The notes: generated by a model not told the origin, from the letters alone. 64,000 nucleotides of DNA from Gordoniibacillus kamchatkensis (GCF_000829455.1 NZ_JXAK01000005.1:62001-126000); one strand, 5' to 3'. Positions 53,227-63,054 are shown, counted from the stretch's first letter. Translations and numbers: made by a program.

Positions 53227-54372
53227 CTAATTCTGCATCACAAAATCTTTGTCCACCTTGGCGCTCTCGTCGTCGAACACGCGCAAAATCTCGTACCGCG
53301 TGTTGCGCTGCGCGGGGATTTTGCCCGCCGCGCGGATGATGTCCAGCGTCGAGCCGATGTTGACCTTGTGCGTCGTTCCCGCCGCGGAGACGACGTTCTC
53401 CTCGATCATCGTCGAGCCGAAATCGTTGCAGCCGAAATGCAGCGATTTTTTGCCAACTTCGGGTCCCATCGTCACCCACGACGACTGGAAGTTCGGAATG
53501 TTGTCGAGGAACAGACGGCTGATGGCGACGTTTTTCAAATATTCGTCGGGGCCGAGCTTCTCCGCCTTCATGTTCGTGTTGTCCGGCTGGAACGTCCACG
53601 AAATGAACGCCTTAAACCCGGAGGTCGGCAGTTTCTCGCTCAAAACGATGTCCTGCTCGTCGCGGACGCGGAGCAGGTGCAAAGCGCGCTCTTCCATCGA
53701 TTCTCCGAAGCCGATGACCATTGTCGCTGTGGTGTTCATCCCGATGCGGTGGGCCGTGTTCATAACGTCCATCCAGTCGCGCCACGAACCTTTGAGACGG
53801 CTGATTTTGCGGCGCGTCCGGTCGTCGAGAATTTCCCCGCCGCCGCCCGGCAGCGAGTCGAGACCCGCTTCGTGCAGCTGGCGGACGACTTCCTCCAGGC
53901 TGAGGCCGTTCGAGACGTCTTTCATTTTGCGGATTTCCGCCGGCGAGAACGAGTGCATCGTAATGTTCGGGAACCGTTTCTTAATTTCTCGCAATAAATT
54001 CGTATAATAGCTGAAAGGCAAGTCCGGGTTCGTACCGCCCTGCATCAAAATCTCGGTGCCGCCGACATCGATCGTCTCCTGGATTTTCCGGAAAATGACC
54101 TCGTCCGGCAGGACGTAGCCCTCCGCCGAACCCGGCGACCGGTAAAATGCGCAAAACCGGCAATACACGTCACAAATATTCGTATAGTTGATGTTACGGC
54201 CAATGACGAACGTCGTAATCGGCTCCGGATGCCATTTGAGCATGACCTGGTTGGCGGCATGCCCCATTTTCTCGATCTGGTCGGATTCGTACAGCGTGAT
54301 GCACTCCTCCACGTCGAGGCGGCCGCCGGCTACGGCTTTATTGAGTATTCGGTCGATAGGACTCGAAGTCAT
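53227..54372 (-). CDS. mqnC: Cyclic dehypoxanthine futalosine synthase MqnC
   Basis: The 381-residue radical SAM enzyme belongs to the MqnC/MqnE group of the futalosine pathway to menaquinone. The iron-sulfur motif is visible as CDVYCRFCAF (CxxxCxxC), followed by EILMQGGTNPDLPFSYY. C-terminal WVTMGPEVGKKSLHFGCNDF and GSTMIEENVV are typical. It closes the spiro ring of dehypoxanthine futalosine. The start at 54372 has AAAGGAG at 12 bases; an earlier start is less good. Only 50 bases, with no terminator seen, separate it from metC, so it is probably co-transcribed with the methionine genes. Confidence 0.92.
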   Translation of the reverse strand: MTSSPIDRILNKAVAGGRLDVEECITLYESDQIEKMGHAANQVMLKWHPEPITTFVIGRNINYTNICDVYCRFCAFYRSPGSAEGYVLPDEVIFRKIQETIDVGGTEILMQGGTNPDLPFSYYTNLLREIKKRFPNITMHSFSPAEIRKMKDVSNGLSLEEVVRQLHEAGLDSLPGGGGEILDDRTRRKISRLKGSWRDWMDVMNTAHRIGMNTTATMVIGFGESMEERALHLLRVRDEQDIVLSEKLPTSGFKAFISWTFQPDNTNMKAEKLGPDEYLKNVAISRLFLDNIPNFQSSWVTMGPEVGKKSLHFGCNDFGSTMIEENVVSAAGTTHKVNIGSTLDIIRAAGKIPAQRNTRYEILRVFDDESAKVDKDFVMQN

Positions 54373-54422
54373 AGGTTTTACACGCTCCTTTGTCATTCTC
54401 CTCTATCGTACCATAACCGGGC

Positions 54423-55625
54423 TCAGTCGGCGAGCGCCTGCTCCAAATCGTCAATAATGTCGCCGATATCTTCCAGGCCGACGGAGTAGCGCAGCAAGCC
54501 GTCGGTAATGCCCCGTTCGGCACGTACTTCTTTCGGCATCGAGGCATGCGACATGAGCGGCGGATAAGAGAGAATGCTCTCCACCGCACCGAGCGATACG
54601 GCGACAAGCGGAATCGTCACTTTGTTCATCAGCCGCTTCGCCCGTTCGCCGGAACCGACGTCGAACGAGACGACGGCGCCGTAACCGGCGGACTGGCGCT
54701 CATGAATAGCTCGTCCGGGATGGTTCGGAAGCCCGGGGTAATAGACGGCGGCGATGTCGGAGCGGCTCGCCAGCCAGTCCGCCAGCTTGCGGGCGCTTTG
54801 CTCGTGCGCGTCCATCCGCGCCTTCAGCGTCTTCATGCCGCGCATAAGCAGCCACGAATCCTGAATGCCGAGCACGTTGCCCATGCTGTTCTGGATATGC
54901 CCCAGCCGGCGCGCCAGCGATTCGTTCGCAGCGACGGCAAGGCCGGCTAACACGTCGCTGTGGCCGCCGAGAAATTTGGTCGCGCTGTGCAGCACGATAT
55001 CGACGCCGAGCTCGATCGGGCGCTGGTGGTACGGCGTCATGAACGTGTTGTCGAGCAGCGTGAGCAGGCCGTGCTCTTTGGCCCACGCGGTAACGGCGGA
55101 AATATCGGTAATTTTGAGCGTCGGGTTGGACGGAGTTTCCATATATATCGCCTTCGTGTTCGGCTTCAACGCTTGCCGAACCCGATCCAAGTCGGTCATG
55201 TCGACGAACGTCGTCTCGACGTTCATCCGGTTCATGACGGTCGTCAGCAGACGATACGTGCCGCCGTACACGTCTTCGGTGCAAATGACGTGATCGCCCG
55301 CCGACAGCAGCATGAAGGCGCTCGAAATCGCCGCCATGCCGGAGGCGAAAGCGAAGCCGCGGACGCCGCCCTCTAGGGCGGCGATGTAATCTTCAAGCGG
55401 CTGCCGCGTCGGGTTGCCGGAGCGGGAATAGTCATACGTTTGCGGCTGTTCGATGTCCGCGTGATGAAACGTGGAAGCTTGGTACAGCGGCACACTGGAG
55501 GCGCCGGTCGCTTCGTCGATAGCCCCTTCAAAATGAATGAGCTTGGTTGCGAAGCTGCGCGGGCGGTCGCTGTGACGTTTTTTACGGGAAATACCGTTCG
55601 ATTGTGGGCTTTTGCTGCCGCTCAT
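54423..55625 (-). CDS. metC: Cystathionine beta-lyase (MetC)
   Basis: This 400-residue PLP enzyme of the Cys/Met metabolism family contains YDYSRSGNPTR, ASGMAAISSAF and the PLP Lys in HSATKFLGGHSD. It cleaves cystathionine to homocysteine. Its ATG overlaps the stop of metI by four bases. The N-terminal 20 residues are a basic extension. Distinction from other trans-sulfuration enzymes rests on the order metI-metC as in Bacillus; a cystathionine gamma-lyase-like activity cannot be excluded. Confidence 0.88.
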   Translation of the reverse strand: MSGSKSPQSNGISRKKRHSDRPRSFATKLIHFEGAIDEATGASSVPLYQASTFHHADIEQPQTYDYSRSGNPTRQPLEDYIAALEGGVRGFAFASGMAAISSAFMLLSAGDHVICTEDVYGGTYRLLTTVMNRMNVETTFVDMTDLDRVRQALKPNTKAIYMETPSNPTLKITDISAVTAWAKEHGLLTLLDNTFMTPYHQRPIELGVDIVLHSATKFLGGHSDVLAGLAVAANESLARRLGHIQNSMGNVLGIQDSWLLMRGMKTLKARMDAHEQSARKLADWLASRSDIAAVYYPGLPNHPGRAIHERQSAGYGAVVSFDVGSGERAKRLMNKVTIPLVAVSLGAVESILSYPPLMSHASMPKEVRAERGITDGLLRYSVGLEDIGDIIDDLEQALAD

Positions 55626-56794
55626 CGTGATGCCCCTCCGTTCAATTCCGCTGCGGCCGCCTCGAACGCCTGCATCAGATCGGCGATCAGGTCGTCCACG
55701 TGCTCGATGCCGACGGAAAAACGCAGCAGCCGGTCGTCAACGCCGACAGCGCGCCGGATTTCTTCCGGAATATCGGCGTGCGTCTGCACGGCCGGGTACG
55801 TCATAAGCGACTCGACGCCGCCGAGGCTTTCGGCGAACGCGATCAGCTTGATGTGGCGCAAGATCGGCTCGATCGTGCGGGCATCTTTCATTTTAAAGGA
55901 GAATATGCCGGTGTTGCCTTTGGACTGTTTGTTCTGAATCGCGAATTGCGGATGGTTCTCCAGCGCCGGATAAAACACTTCCGCGATCATCGGATGCTGC
56001 TGCAAATGGCGCGCAATGCGGGTCGCGTTGTACTCGTGCCGCTCCATTCGGAGCGCCAGCGTCTTCATGCCGCGCATGAGCAGCCAGCTATCCTGCGGGC
56101 CGAGCACGGCGCCGATAGAGTTATGAAGGAAGGCGAGCTGCTGCGACAGCTCCTGCCCTTTCGACACGATCAAACCTGCCAGCACGTCGTTGTGGCCGCC
56201 GAGATATTTGGTCGCGCTGTGGATGACGATATCCGCCCCGAGCTCGATCGGACGCTGCAGGAACGGCGTCAGCAGCGTGTTGTCGACGATCGTCAGCAGC
56301 CCTTTCTTCTTCGCCCAAGAGGCGACGAGCTCGATGTCGGTCACCATCATGAGCGGGTTCGTCGGCGTTTCAATCAGCACCGCTTTCGTGTTCGTGCGCA
56401 CCGTCGTCTCCAGCGCGTCCAGGTCGTTCGTGTCCACGTACGACGCCGTGATGCCGAAACGGCTCATGACTTTTTCCAGCAGCCGGTACGTACCGCCGTA
56501 CAAGTCGAGCGAAACGATGAGGTGATCGCCTTGGCTGAACAGGGCAAAAATGACTTGAAGCGCAGCCATGCCGGACGAGCAGGCAAAGCCGGCATCGCCG
56601 GCTTCCAGTTCGGCGATGGCCTCTTCCAGCACGGTGCGCGTCGGGCTCTTCGTGCGGGCGTAATCGAAGCCTGTGCTCTGGCCCAGCTTAGGATGGCGGA
56701 ACGCTGTCGCTTGATAGACCGGGAAGCTGACCGCTCCCGTGACCGGCTCTTCTTGCGAGCCGATTTGGGCGAGACGAGTTTCAATATTGTGCAA
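55622..56794 (-). CDS. metI: Cystathionine gamma-synthase / O-acylhomoserine lyase (MetI)
   Basis: The 390-residue PLP enzyme has [34 protein letters not shown] and the PLP Lys in [12 protein letters not shown]. It joins acylhomoserine to cysteine (cystathionine) or sulfide (homocysteine). It precedes and overlaps metC, as in the Bacillus metIC operon. A hairpin repeat (56826-56965) separates it from metA, so its translation is not coupled to that gene. GGAGGAGC precedes the ATG. Confidence 0.9.
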   Translation of the reverse strand: MHNIETRLAQIGSQEEPVTGAVSFPVYQATAFRHPKLGQSTGFDYARTKSPTRTVLEEAIAELEAGDAGFACSSGMAALQVIFALFSQGDHLIVSLDLYGGTYRLLEKVMSRFGITASYVDTNDLDALETTVRTNTKAVLIETPTNPLMMVTDIELVASWAKKKGLLTIVDNTLLTPFLQRPIELGADIVIHSATKYLGGHNDVLAGLIVSKGQELSQQLAFLHNSIGAVLGPQDSWLLMRGMKTLALRMERHEYNATRIARHLQQHPMIAEVFYPALENHPQFAIQNKQSKGNTGIFSFKMKDARTIEPILRHIKLIAFAESLGGVESLMTYPAVQTHADIPEEIRRAVGVDDRLLRFSVGIEHVDDLIADLMQAFEAAAAELNGGASR

Positions 56795-56825
56795 GGTTGC
56801 TCCTCCTTATCTGGTGTGCAGAGAA

Positions 56826-56965
56826 CAGGGCTTTACTGCGGATTGGGATATGGGGTTCCGGCTTCGCCCAAAATCGCGTTTCCTTGATTAGAATGTAAGG
56901 TGGGGAACGCGATGTCAAAGGCGCTCGCTTTCGCTCTCCACCCCATATCCCATCCTCCGTTACGC
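56826..56965. repeat. Dispersed hairpin repeat, copy D (inside the met operon)
   Basis: Inner stems are GGGATATGGGGT / ACCCCATATCCC and TCGCGTT / AACGCGA, with the shared blocks CTGCGGATTGGG and CATCCTCCG. The outermost arm of the other copies is degraded. It lies in the 194-base gap between metA and metI. Confidence 0.8.
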
Positions 56966-56988
56966 CAATCTCCACACAATCGGTATAA

Positions 56989-57927
56989 CTACAAATGCGC
57001 GCTGGTCAAGCTGCGGCCGCTGTTCAAATCGTACGGCGTTTCCTGGTAGACGTAATAGTTGAGCCAGTTGGAGAACAGCAGGTTGGCGTGCGCCCTCCAG
57101 GTGATGCGCGGCTCGCGGGTCGGGTCGTCGTTCGGATAATAGTTTTTCGGAATGGCGATGTCCATCCCTTTGTTCACGTCGCGGTCGTATTCCCACTTGA
57201 GCGTGCACGCGTCGTACTCGGAGTGGCCGGTGACGAAAATTTGCCTGCCGTCCTCGGAAGCGACGATATAGACGCCGGCTTCGTCCGACTCGGACAAAAT
57301 GTCCAGCCCCGCCACCCGCTCGATGTCGGAGCGGCGCACTTCCGTGTGGCGCGACTGCGGCACGTAAAACCATTCGTCGAACCCGCGCAGCAGCTTGACG
57401 TTCTGCTTCGTAACCGAGTGCGGGAAAACGCCGAATATTTTCGCCTCGAGCGGGTACTTCGGTATGCCGTAATGGTGATACAGTCCCGCTTGCGCCGCCC
57501 AACAAATATGCAGCGTGGACGTCACGTTTTCCTTGCTCCAGTCCATAATTTGCTGCAGCTCCTGCCAATACGTCACTTCCTCGAACTCGAGCGTTTCCAC
57601 CGGCGCGCCGGTTATGATCATTCCGTCGAAGCGCTCGTCTTTCACATCCTCGAACGTCTGATAGAACGCGGCGAGATGCTCGGCGGACGTATTTTTGGAC
57701 GTATGCGTTCCCGGATGCAGCAGGACAAGCTCGACCTGCAGCGGCGTATTGCCGATGAGACGTAAAATCTGGGTTTCCGTCGTCTCTTTGGTCGGCATCA
57801 GATTGAGCAATGCGATGCGCAGCGGGCGAATGTCCTGGTGGTACGCCACACTCTCGTCCATCACGAAAATATTTTCGCGGTTAAGAATTTCTTTTGCAGG
57901 CAAGTGATCCGGAATTTTGATCGGCAC
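56989..57927 (-). CDS. metA: Homoserine O-acetyltransferase (MetA family)
   Basis: The 312-residue enzyme belongs to the MetA family and activates homoserine with an acyl-CoA. The nucleophile Cys is in [15 protein letters not shown]; the His-Glu of [10 protein letters not shown] is also seen. The segment [13 protein letters not shown] carries Glu where E. coli MetA has Gly111; in Bacillus cereus this Glu gives acetyl-CoA specificity, so O-acetylhomoserine is the likely product. It is the first gene after the SAM riboswitch at 57955, whose terminator lies about 30 bases upstream of the ATG. Confidence 0.93.
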   Translation of the reverse strand: MPIKIPDHLPAKEILNRENIFVMDESVAYHQDIRPLRIALLNLMPTKETTETQILRLIGNTPLQVELVLLHPGTHTSKNTSAEHLAAFYQTFEDVKDERFDGMIITGAPVETLEFEEVTYWQELQQIMDWSKENVTSTLHICWAAQAGLYHHYGIPKYPLEAKIFGVFPHSVTKQNVKLLRGFDEWFYVPQSRHTEVRRSDIERVAGLDILSESDEAGVYIVASEDGRQIFVTGHSEYDACTLKWEYDRDVNKGMDIAIPKNYYPNDDPTREPRITWRAHANLLFSNWLNYYVYQETPYDLNSGRSLTSAHL

Positions 57928-57954
57928 CTGGGAACCCTCCTGTCATGATTAAAT

Positions 57955-58132
57955 ACGAAAAGGCCTTTCTCAGCAACGAGAAAGGCCATCGATCACGCAT
58001 CCATGTCCTCTCTCATCTGTCAGAAGCTTGCGCTTCTGCAAGATTTAGCACCGTGCCGCCGCCGCCGAAGCGATGGTTAAGCCGGTTGCCGGGTTTCATC
58101 GGGCTAGTCCCTCCACCTACTCTTGATAAGAG
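57955..58132 (-). ncRNA. SAM-I riboswitch (S-box) with terminator
   Basis: On the minus strand the leader starts CTCTTATCAAGAG and contains GGTGGAGGGACTAGCCCGAT, GAAACCCGGCAACC and later GGTGCTAAATCTTGCAG and GACAGATGAGAG, which are the conserved core of S-box aptamers. A terminator GGCCTTTCTC / GAGAAAGGCC with TTTT follows at 57955-57988. It turns off metA (and possibly the downstream genes) when SAM is high. Confidence 0.97.
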
Positions 58133-58469
58133 CGTTACAGGTATTCAGTTAACTAATAATGTACTGGAAAACATAGCCCCGGTCAAGTGGAACTTGCAGT
58201 GAAATAGCTTCGCTCTTGCCCGCCGTGCCGGAACCATCCGAACCGCCTCCCCATACGATGCAGGAGCAAGGAAACCGGCTTGCCCCGTCCTTCGGGACAT
58301 GCGTATTTACCGTAGCGGAATCAGCTAAGTATAGGCTCCGCTTACACTTCCCGAGACATCGAAAAAAAACATGCTGAGCCCCGCTCCAGCCGCTTGCTGA
58401 CGGGCATCCGAAGGGGTATACTAGACAAGTGTTCGACACGGTTATTTGACTTACAAAGGGGGGAGAACG
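58133..58469. other. Intergenic gap between met leader and CorA gene
   Basis: No gene of recognisable family was seen. There are several GC-rich hairpins (for example GTCCTTCGGGAC near 58300) and a T tract on the minus strand near 58360. A promoter for the plus-strand genes probably lies in the last 60 bases. Confidence 0.4.
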
Positions 58470-58556
58470 ATGGACGGAGACCCAAGGAGTAGACGCGGAG
58501 CGATGACAACTACATATCATCACGAACGAAGCCTGCCGGGGTCCGTCTGTCGTTAA
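58470..58556 (+). CDS. Possible leader peptide upstream of corA
   Basis: A 28-codon frame, MDGDPRSRRGAMTTTYHHER and then SLPGSVCR, starts after a strong AAAGGGGGGAG. It ends 48 bases before the CorA-like ATG. It is basic and without a membrane helix. It could be a regulatory upstream ORF or coincidental; no known leader family fits. Confidence 0.35.
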   Translation: MDGDPRSRRGAMTTTYHHERSLPGSVCR

Positions 58557-58603
58557 CCCTGCATTCGGATCTGCCGGCCGCTTCCTGACAAGGGGTGGAT
58601 CCA

Positions 58604-59539
58604 ATGAAAATTCGCTTGGTACAAGACGGCGTCTTTAAGCTGATCGAAGATGCCGCGCTGACGCTGACCCCGCCGGAATACGGCTTCTATTGGATCGATG
58701 CGACCGTGGAGGATCTGGCGGAGCTCCAGCCTTTGTTCGGCTTGCACGATTTGGCGGTGGAAGACTGTTTGAGCGAGGAAGAACAGCGTCCGAAGATCGA
58801 ATTTTACGACACGCATTATTTCATTGTCATTAACAGCATCCGGTTTGACGACGAGGAAATTTTTCTGAGAGCGCTCAACATTTTCCTCGGCAAGCACTAC
58901 ATCATAACGCTCACTCGCCAAAAAATTCACGAGCTGCGCTCGATCAAGCCGTTCCTGTGGGAAGAAGAAGTGAACGCGCCCGACCATTTCCTGTATCAGC
59001 TTATCGACCTCGTCGTCGATAACTATACGGCCGTCGGCGACCGGATCGAGGCGAAGATCGAGAAGCTCGAAGAAGATATTTTGATGCATACGAAGAAATC
59101 GCACCTGAGCGAGATCGTCGGGCTGCGCGGCGAAATTTTGTGGCTGAAAAAGGTGCTCGTGCCGCAGCGCGACGTGATCGCCACGCTCAACAAAAAAGAT
59201 CTGAAGCTCATATCGTCGCAGTGGCAAAAATATTTCGGCGACGTCTACGAGAACGCCGTCAAAATTGTCGATACGTTCGATACGCTGCGCGATCTGATGG
59301 GCAACTTGCGCGAAGCGTACCAATCGTCCGTCGCCAATCGCGCGAACGAAATCATGCGCATCTTTACGGCGCTGACGACGATCTTCATGCCGCTGACGTT
59401 CATTACCGGGGTGTACGGGATGAACGTCGAGAACGTCCCGTTCCTGCATGACAGGTACGGCGGCGAAATCGTTCTCGGCTTTATGACCGTTCTCGGCTGC
59501 GGCATGTTTTACCTGTTCCGCAAGAAGGATTGGCTATGA
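58604..59539 (+). CDS. corA: CorA-family divalent cation transporter
   Basis: The 311-residue protein has a large N-terminal cytosolic domain (FYWIDATVEDLAELQPLFGL, DCLSEEEQRPKIE), a long helix, and two C-terminal membrane helices flanking the signature YGMN (FITGVYGMNVENVP). It takes up magnesium, or cobalt or nickel, as a pentamer. The ATG at 58604 has AAGGGGTGG upstream; the reading frame also allows a start three codons earlier. A perfect terminator follows. A 28-codon upstream frame may affect its expression. Confidence 0.92.
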   Translation: MKIRLVQDGVFKLIEDAALTLTPPEYGFYWIDATVEDLAELQPLFGLHDLAVEDCLSEEEQRPKIEFYDTHYFIVINSIRFDDEEIFLRALNIFLGKHYIITLTRQKIHELRSIKPFLWEEEVNAPDHFLYQLIDLVVDNYTAVGDRIEAKIEKLEEDILMHTKKSHLSEIVGLRGEILWLKKVLVPQRDVIATLNKKDLKLISSQWQKYFGDVYENAVKIVDTFDTLRDLMGNLREAYQSSVANRANEIMRIFTALTTIFMPLTFITGVYGMNVENVPFLHDRYGGEIVLGFMTVLGCGMFYLFRKKDWL

Positions 59540-59552
59540 GCAGCACCGACTA

Positions 59553-59597
59553 TAACATGCAGCTTATTTCCCGGGAGGAGATAAGCTGCATGTTTTT
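59553..59597 (+). terminator. Terminator of corA
   Basis: AACATGCAGCTTAT pairs with ATAAGCTGCATGTT and is followed by TTT on the plus strand. Confidence 0.85.
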
Positions 59598-59857
59598 GCG
59601 GGGGATATTCCGGATCAGTACGCCGATGAGATGGTTGGCGTCCGTTTGGAACGGAAACGAGTGTTGGAGAAAGCCAATTAGCCCTTGGGGATCATCAAAT
59701 AATAGGTTATAAGTACCGGCCCAAATATGTCCTTGCGTCCTTTTCGTACAAGCAGCGTTTGGTATAATGAAGTCCAACACGCTTGCAGGCATCGATTCGC
59801 GAACTTCGGAGATATGCTGCATGACGAGCGAACAAGGAGAGATGAGCCTGACATGTT

Positions 59858-60770
59858 GTGGAGAAGCTGCTTCGGGGACAAGAAATTCGTTATGGCGGTA
59901 GCGCGGTGATACTGATGTGCTTACTGGCAAGCTTGCTCCCTTCTGCCCGTTCCCTGGCGGATGCGTTGCCGTCCAACAAGCCGAAAGCAACCTGGCTCTG
60001 GCATACGTCGCTCATCGGTACGAGCACGGGACGGAACGAAATTTTGCAATTTGCAAAAAAAACAGCAGGTCGGACGCATCTTCTTGCATGTTAGCGCGGG
60101 TGTTGCCAAGAGCGCCTACCAGAGCTTTATCAAATCGGCTGCGGCCGGCGGCATTCAGGTGTTCGCGCTGGACGGCGCACCCGACTGGGCGCTTCCGGAA
60201 AACCGGCAAAAAATAACGGATATGGTCGATTGGGTGAAAGCCTATAATGCTTCCGTGCTTGAAAACGAACGGTTTACGGGTATTCAGGTCGATATCGAGC
60301 CCTACCTGCTGCCGGAATGGACATCGGACCCCAATACGGTTGCCGAATATTGGCGGCAAGCGATCGCCGGCTTTCATGAATCGGTGAAGAAGGATTCCGC
60401 TCTGACGACGGCCGCAGCCGTACCGTTCTGGCTCGACAGCGTCAAGCTTTCGGACGGCAGCGGAACGCTCAGCGAAGCCATCATGGCCGAGTTGGACGAA
60501 ACCGCCGTAATGTCTTATCGCGATAAAGCGATGGATGTCGTCGATTTGGCGGCGGCAGAACTGGCTGCGGGCGACCGTCTCGGGAAGAAGGTTTGGATCG
60601 GCGTGGAAACGAATCCTGCGCCGGATACCCCGTTCGTCACCTTCTACGAAGAGGGCAGGAAAGAAATGGAGCGCCAGCTGGCGCTCATCGACGGAACGGT
60701 GCAAATTCACCCGTCTTATGCGGGCATTTCCGTCCACGATTACGCCGGCTGGCGCGCTTTAAAGAACTAA
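59858..60770 (+). CDS. Secreted protein with TIM-barrel-like features, frame broken
   Basis: The N-terminus has a hydrophobic signal-like segment (VILMCLLASLLPSARS) followed by NKPKATWLWHTSLIG. At about 60055-60062 a run of eight A breaks the frame; with seven, QFAKK joins QQVGRIFLHVSAGVAKSAYQ and continues to 60770. Motifs like YNASVLENERFTGIQVDIEP, AVPFWLDSV and GKKVWIGVETNPA resemble glycoside-hydrolase-like barrels, with candidate acid residues in VDIEP and GVETN. The family is not certain. Its stop overlaps the end of the convergent hydrolase-like gene by three bases, and it likely belongs with the polysaccharide genes that follow. The start is uncertain. Confidence 0.6.
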
Positions 60771-63037
60771 GGTTTTGCTGCAGGAGCACCCGAAGAAGCC
60801 GCTTTCGGCAACTGCTTTCCGAGTGCGCCGAAGGCATCTTTCAAGATCGGGTAGCTTTGCTTGAGCCGCTCGTGCGAGGCCGGCTTGTTCCAGTTGTCCC
60901 ACTTGTAAACGACAGGCTCCGCCGGGGCCGTCTCGCCGGCAAGATGCGGCTCGACGCGGACCGCCTTGCTTTCTTGCGACTTAAACTCCCCCGCATCATA
61001 AGGGTAACGCCAAACCTTATGCGTACTGGGATCGGTAAATCCGAGCAGCATCCAAGGGATGCGCACCTCCATCACAGACCCGGAAGCGAACCAATCGGAC
61101 AAATTGTCGAATTGGCCGCTCTTCGGGTCTGTCGTGCCTTGGTGCAGCAATCCGATCTCGACATCCTCGAACGTCACTTGCTTCTTGCTTTGCGGCAGCA
61201 CCAGCGGCTTGCTGACCGGGAGCCTCCACGGCAGGAAAAGACCGTTCCCCGCCTGCGACCAGGCTTCCTGCCAAGGCATCATTTTGTTCACGAAGCCGTA
61301 CTGCCACGTATGGTAGTCGTAGGCGCTTTGCACGTAGATCGCCGAATCTTTCTCCCTGCCCAGCTTCATGACAAATTCCTGCCCACCGCTAAAGCTGATT
61401 CCGGGAGCTTTGTCCGCTTTCGCGCTCCCGCCGTCGATCGTGTCAAAGCCGATATAAAGCGGCTGTTCTCCCGGCTTCCAATCCCCGGACTTCTTATGAA
61501 GAAGAAGGTATACATATGCTTCGTCATGCGAAACCGTGAGTGTATATTCCGGATAATCCCGGCTCACTGCGTTTTTGCGGCGCTCCCAGTCATCCGTCCT
61601 CCCGTCGAGCACGATCGTATCGTCCCCGGATTTGCCGGGTTCGACCGCAAGCACGCCGAAATGCTCCTCGTTCGTCAGCATGTTGCGCCACATCGGACGG
61701 CGCGCCGCCGGCGAATCGAGCTGCATCGTGTTCCAGGTGATTTTGAACCATTCATCCTGCCAGGAGAACAGGACCGCTCCGTCATAATTCTCGTTGTAAA
61801 TGCTGCGGTACAAATCCGCGTCGATGTTGCCCTGTTCCTGCTCCGTATGCATCCCTTGATTGCGGTTCAGAGGACCATAGTGGGCCATGCCCCTGGAACT
61901 CGGCACGCCAAATTCGGCAACGATCAGGGGGATGCCTTGGGTATGCTCACGCAAATCGCGGAGGTATCCGGCGTACGGATTGACGTTTCCGCCGCTGTCT
62001 TTGTAGGTTTGATACTTATCCTCATACCGCAGCAGATCCGGATAATACGGATAAATGTGGTACGAGGCGAAATACCCTGCCTTCCAGCCCGCTTGCGGAC
62101 TTACATGCATCGGATCTACCGAGACCATGTCCTCCCGCTCGGAGGGCTCGTTCGGGTGCGTCAGCGGGTCGGTCGTCACCCAGTTCGTGAACGAAACCGG
62201 ATGCTGCCAGCCGAATTTCATGTCCTCCTCCGCCAGCGTCTCCAACATCCGGGCGAGCCAGCTTTCAAACGGGGAAGCGCCGGCAGCCGCTTGAAAATAT
62301 GTGCCTTGAAAAGGCTTCATGCCGGGATGCGCGTCGTTCGTCGCTTTCACGGTTTCAGGCTCCCATTCGGTACCGACCACGAAGCCAAGCACGTAAGGCG
62401 CTACGTCCGCATCGAATTTGCCGGAAGCGTGGCCGGGAACCGCCCTTCTTTTCAGCTGCCCGTGGATGGCTAGCACCGCATCCCGGATTTCGTTCTCGAA
62501 CATGCCGGTCGCATCCTCCTGCAGGGCATCGCCGCCTTGGCCGCTCTCTCCCACGAGCTCGTCTTCGGGCGCCCAGACGCCTTGCAGGATGTAAAGCGGG
62601 TCCTTACTGCCTGCATTGAATTCCGCAAGCGCCTCATAAAAATACGGAGGCAAAATCGTATAAATCCGGACGACATCCGCATGCATAGCCTTGATTTGGC
62701 CGAACCAGCGCAAATAATCGTCCTTGCTCGGACTGAGCTCCCCGGGCGCATGTCCCGGAGTCGTAGCTCCCAAGTTCACGCCGGACCAAAACCGCGGCCT
62801 CCAGCTCTTCCCGTCGTAGACGGTCAGATGGCCGTCCTTGGCGGCGGATGACATTTTCACGCCTCCCTCTTCAAGCACCGGCAACGTCGAGGCAGGAATG
62901 TTCTTGCCCCCGCCGGCAATCAACGTTCCGGCCGGTTCTCCCGCGAGCCATAGCGCGCCGGAAATCGCCAATAAGGCGAGCAGGACGAAGATGCCCCACC
63001 TAAGCAAAGCTTTTCTTTTTACCGAAATGACGCGCAT
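60767..63037 (-). CDS. Membrane-anchored glycoside-hydrolase-like protein
   Basis: This 756-residue protein has an N-terminal anchor (WGIFVLLALLAISGALWLAG), a long TIM-barrel region containing FWSGVNLGATTPGHAPGELS, VVGTEWEPE (candidate acid/base Glu) and IVAEFGVPSSRGMAHYG (candidate nucleophile Glu), and a C-terminal beta-sandwich-like part (SVMEVRIPWMLLGFTDPSTH). The pattern is that of secreted GH2/GH5/GH42-like hydrolases linked to polysaccharide biosynthesis. The exact family cannot be given. It ends with an Ala/Pro/Lys-rich tail. It follows the membrane protein at 63055 after 17 bases and forms an operon with it. Confidence 0.7.
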   Translation of the reverse strand: MRVISVKRKALLRWGIFVLLALLAISGALWLAGEPAGTLIAGGGKNIPASTLPVLEEGGVKMSSAAKDGHLTVYDGKSWRPRFWSGVNLGATTPGHAPGELSPSKDDYLRWFGQIKAMHADVVRIYTILPPYFYEALAEFNAGSKDPLYILQGVWAPEDELVGESGQGGDALQEDATGMFENEIRDAVLAIHGQLKRRAVPGHASGKFDADVAPYVLGFVVGTEWEPETVKATNDAHPGMKPFQGTYFQAAAGASPFESWLARMLETLAEEDMKFGWQHPVSFTNWVTTDPLTHPNEPSEREDMVSVDPMHVSPQAGWKAGYFASYHIYPYYPDLLRYEDKYQTYKDSGGNVNPYAGYLRDLREHTQGIPLIVAEFGVPSSRGMAHYGPLNRNQGMHTEQEQGNIDADLYRSIYNENYDGAVLFSWQDEWFKITWNTMQLDSPAARRPMWRNMLTNEEHFGVLAVEPGKSGDDTIVLDGRTDDWERRKNAVSRDYPEYTLTVSHDEAYVYLLLHKKSGDWKPGEQPLYIGFDTIDGGSAKADKAPGISFSGGQEFVMKLGREKDSAIYVQSAYDYHTWQYGFVNKMMPWQEAWSQAGNGLFLPWRLPVSKPLVLPQSKKQVTFEDVEIGLLHQGTTDPKSGQFDNLSDWFASGSVMEVRIPWMLLGFTDPSTHKVWRYPYDAGEFKSQESKAVRVEPHLAGETAPAEPVVYKWDNWNKPASHERLKQSYPILKDAFGALGKQLPKAASSGAPAAKP

Positions 63038-63054
63038 GATGCCCTCCTTGATCG

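Noticed and set aside
58133-58469. Magnesium (M-box) or c-di-GMP riboswitch before the CorA gene
   Set aside because: Hairpins are present, but none of the conserved core sequences of these classes was found.
59550-59990. A 146-codon minus-strand frame before the secreted protein
   Set aside because: No ribosome site or recognised family, and it overlaps the corA terminator; treated as chance.
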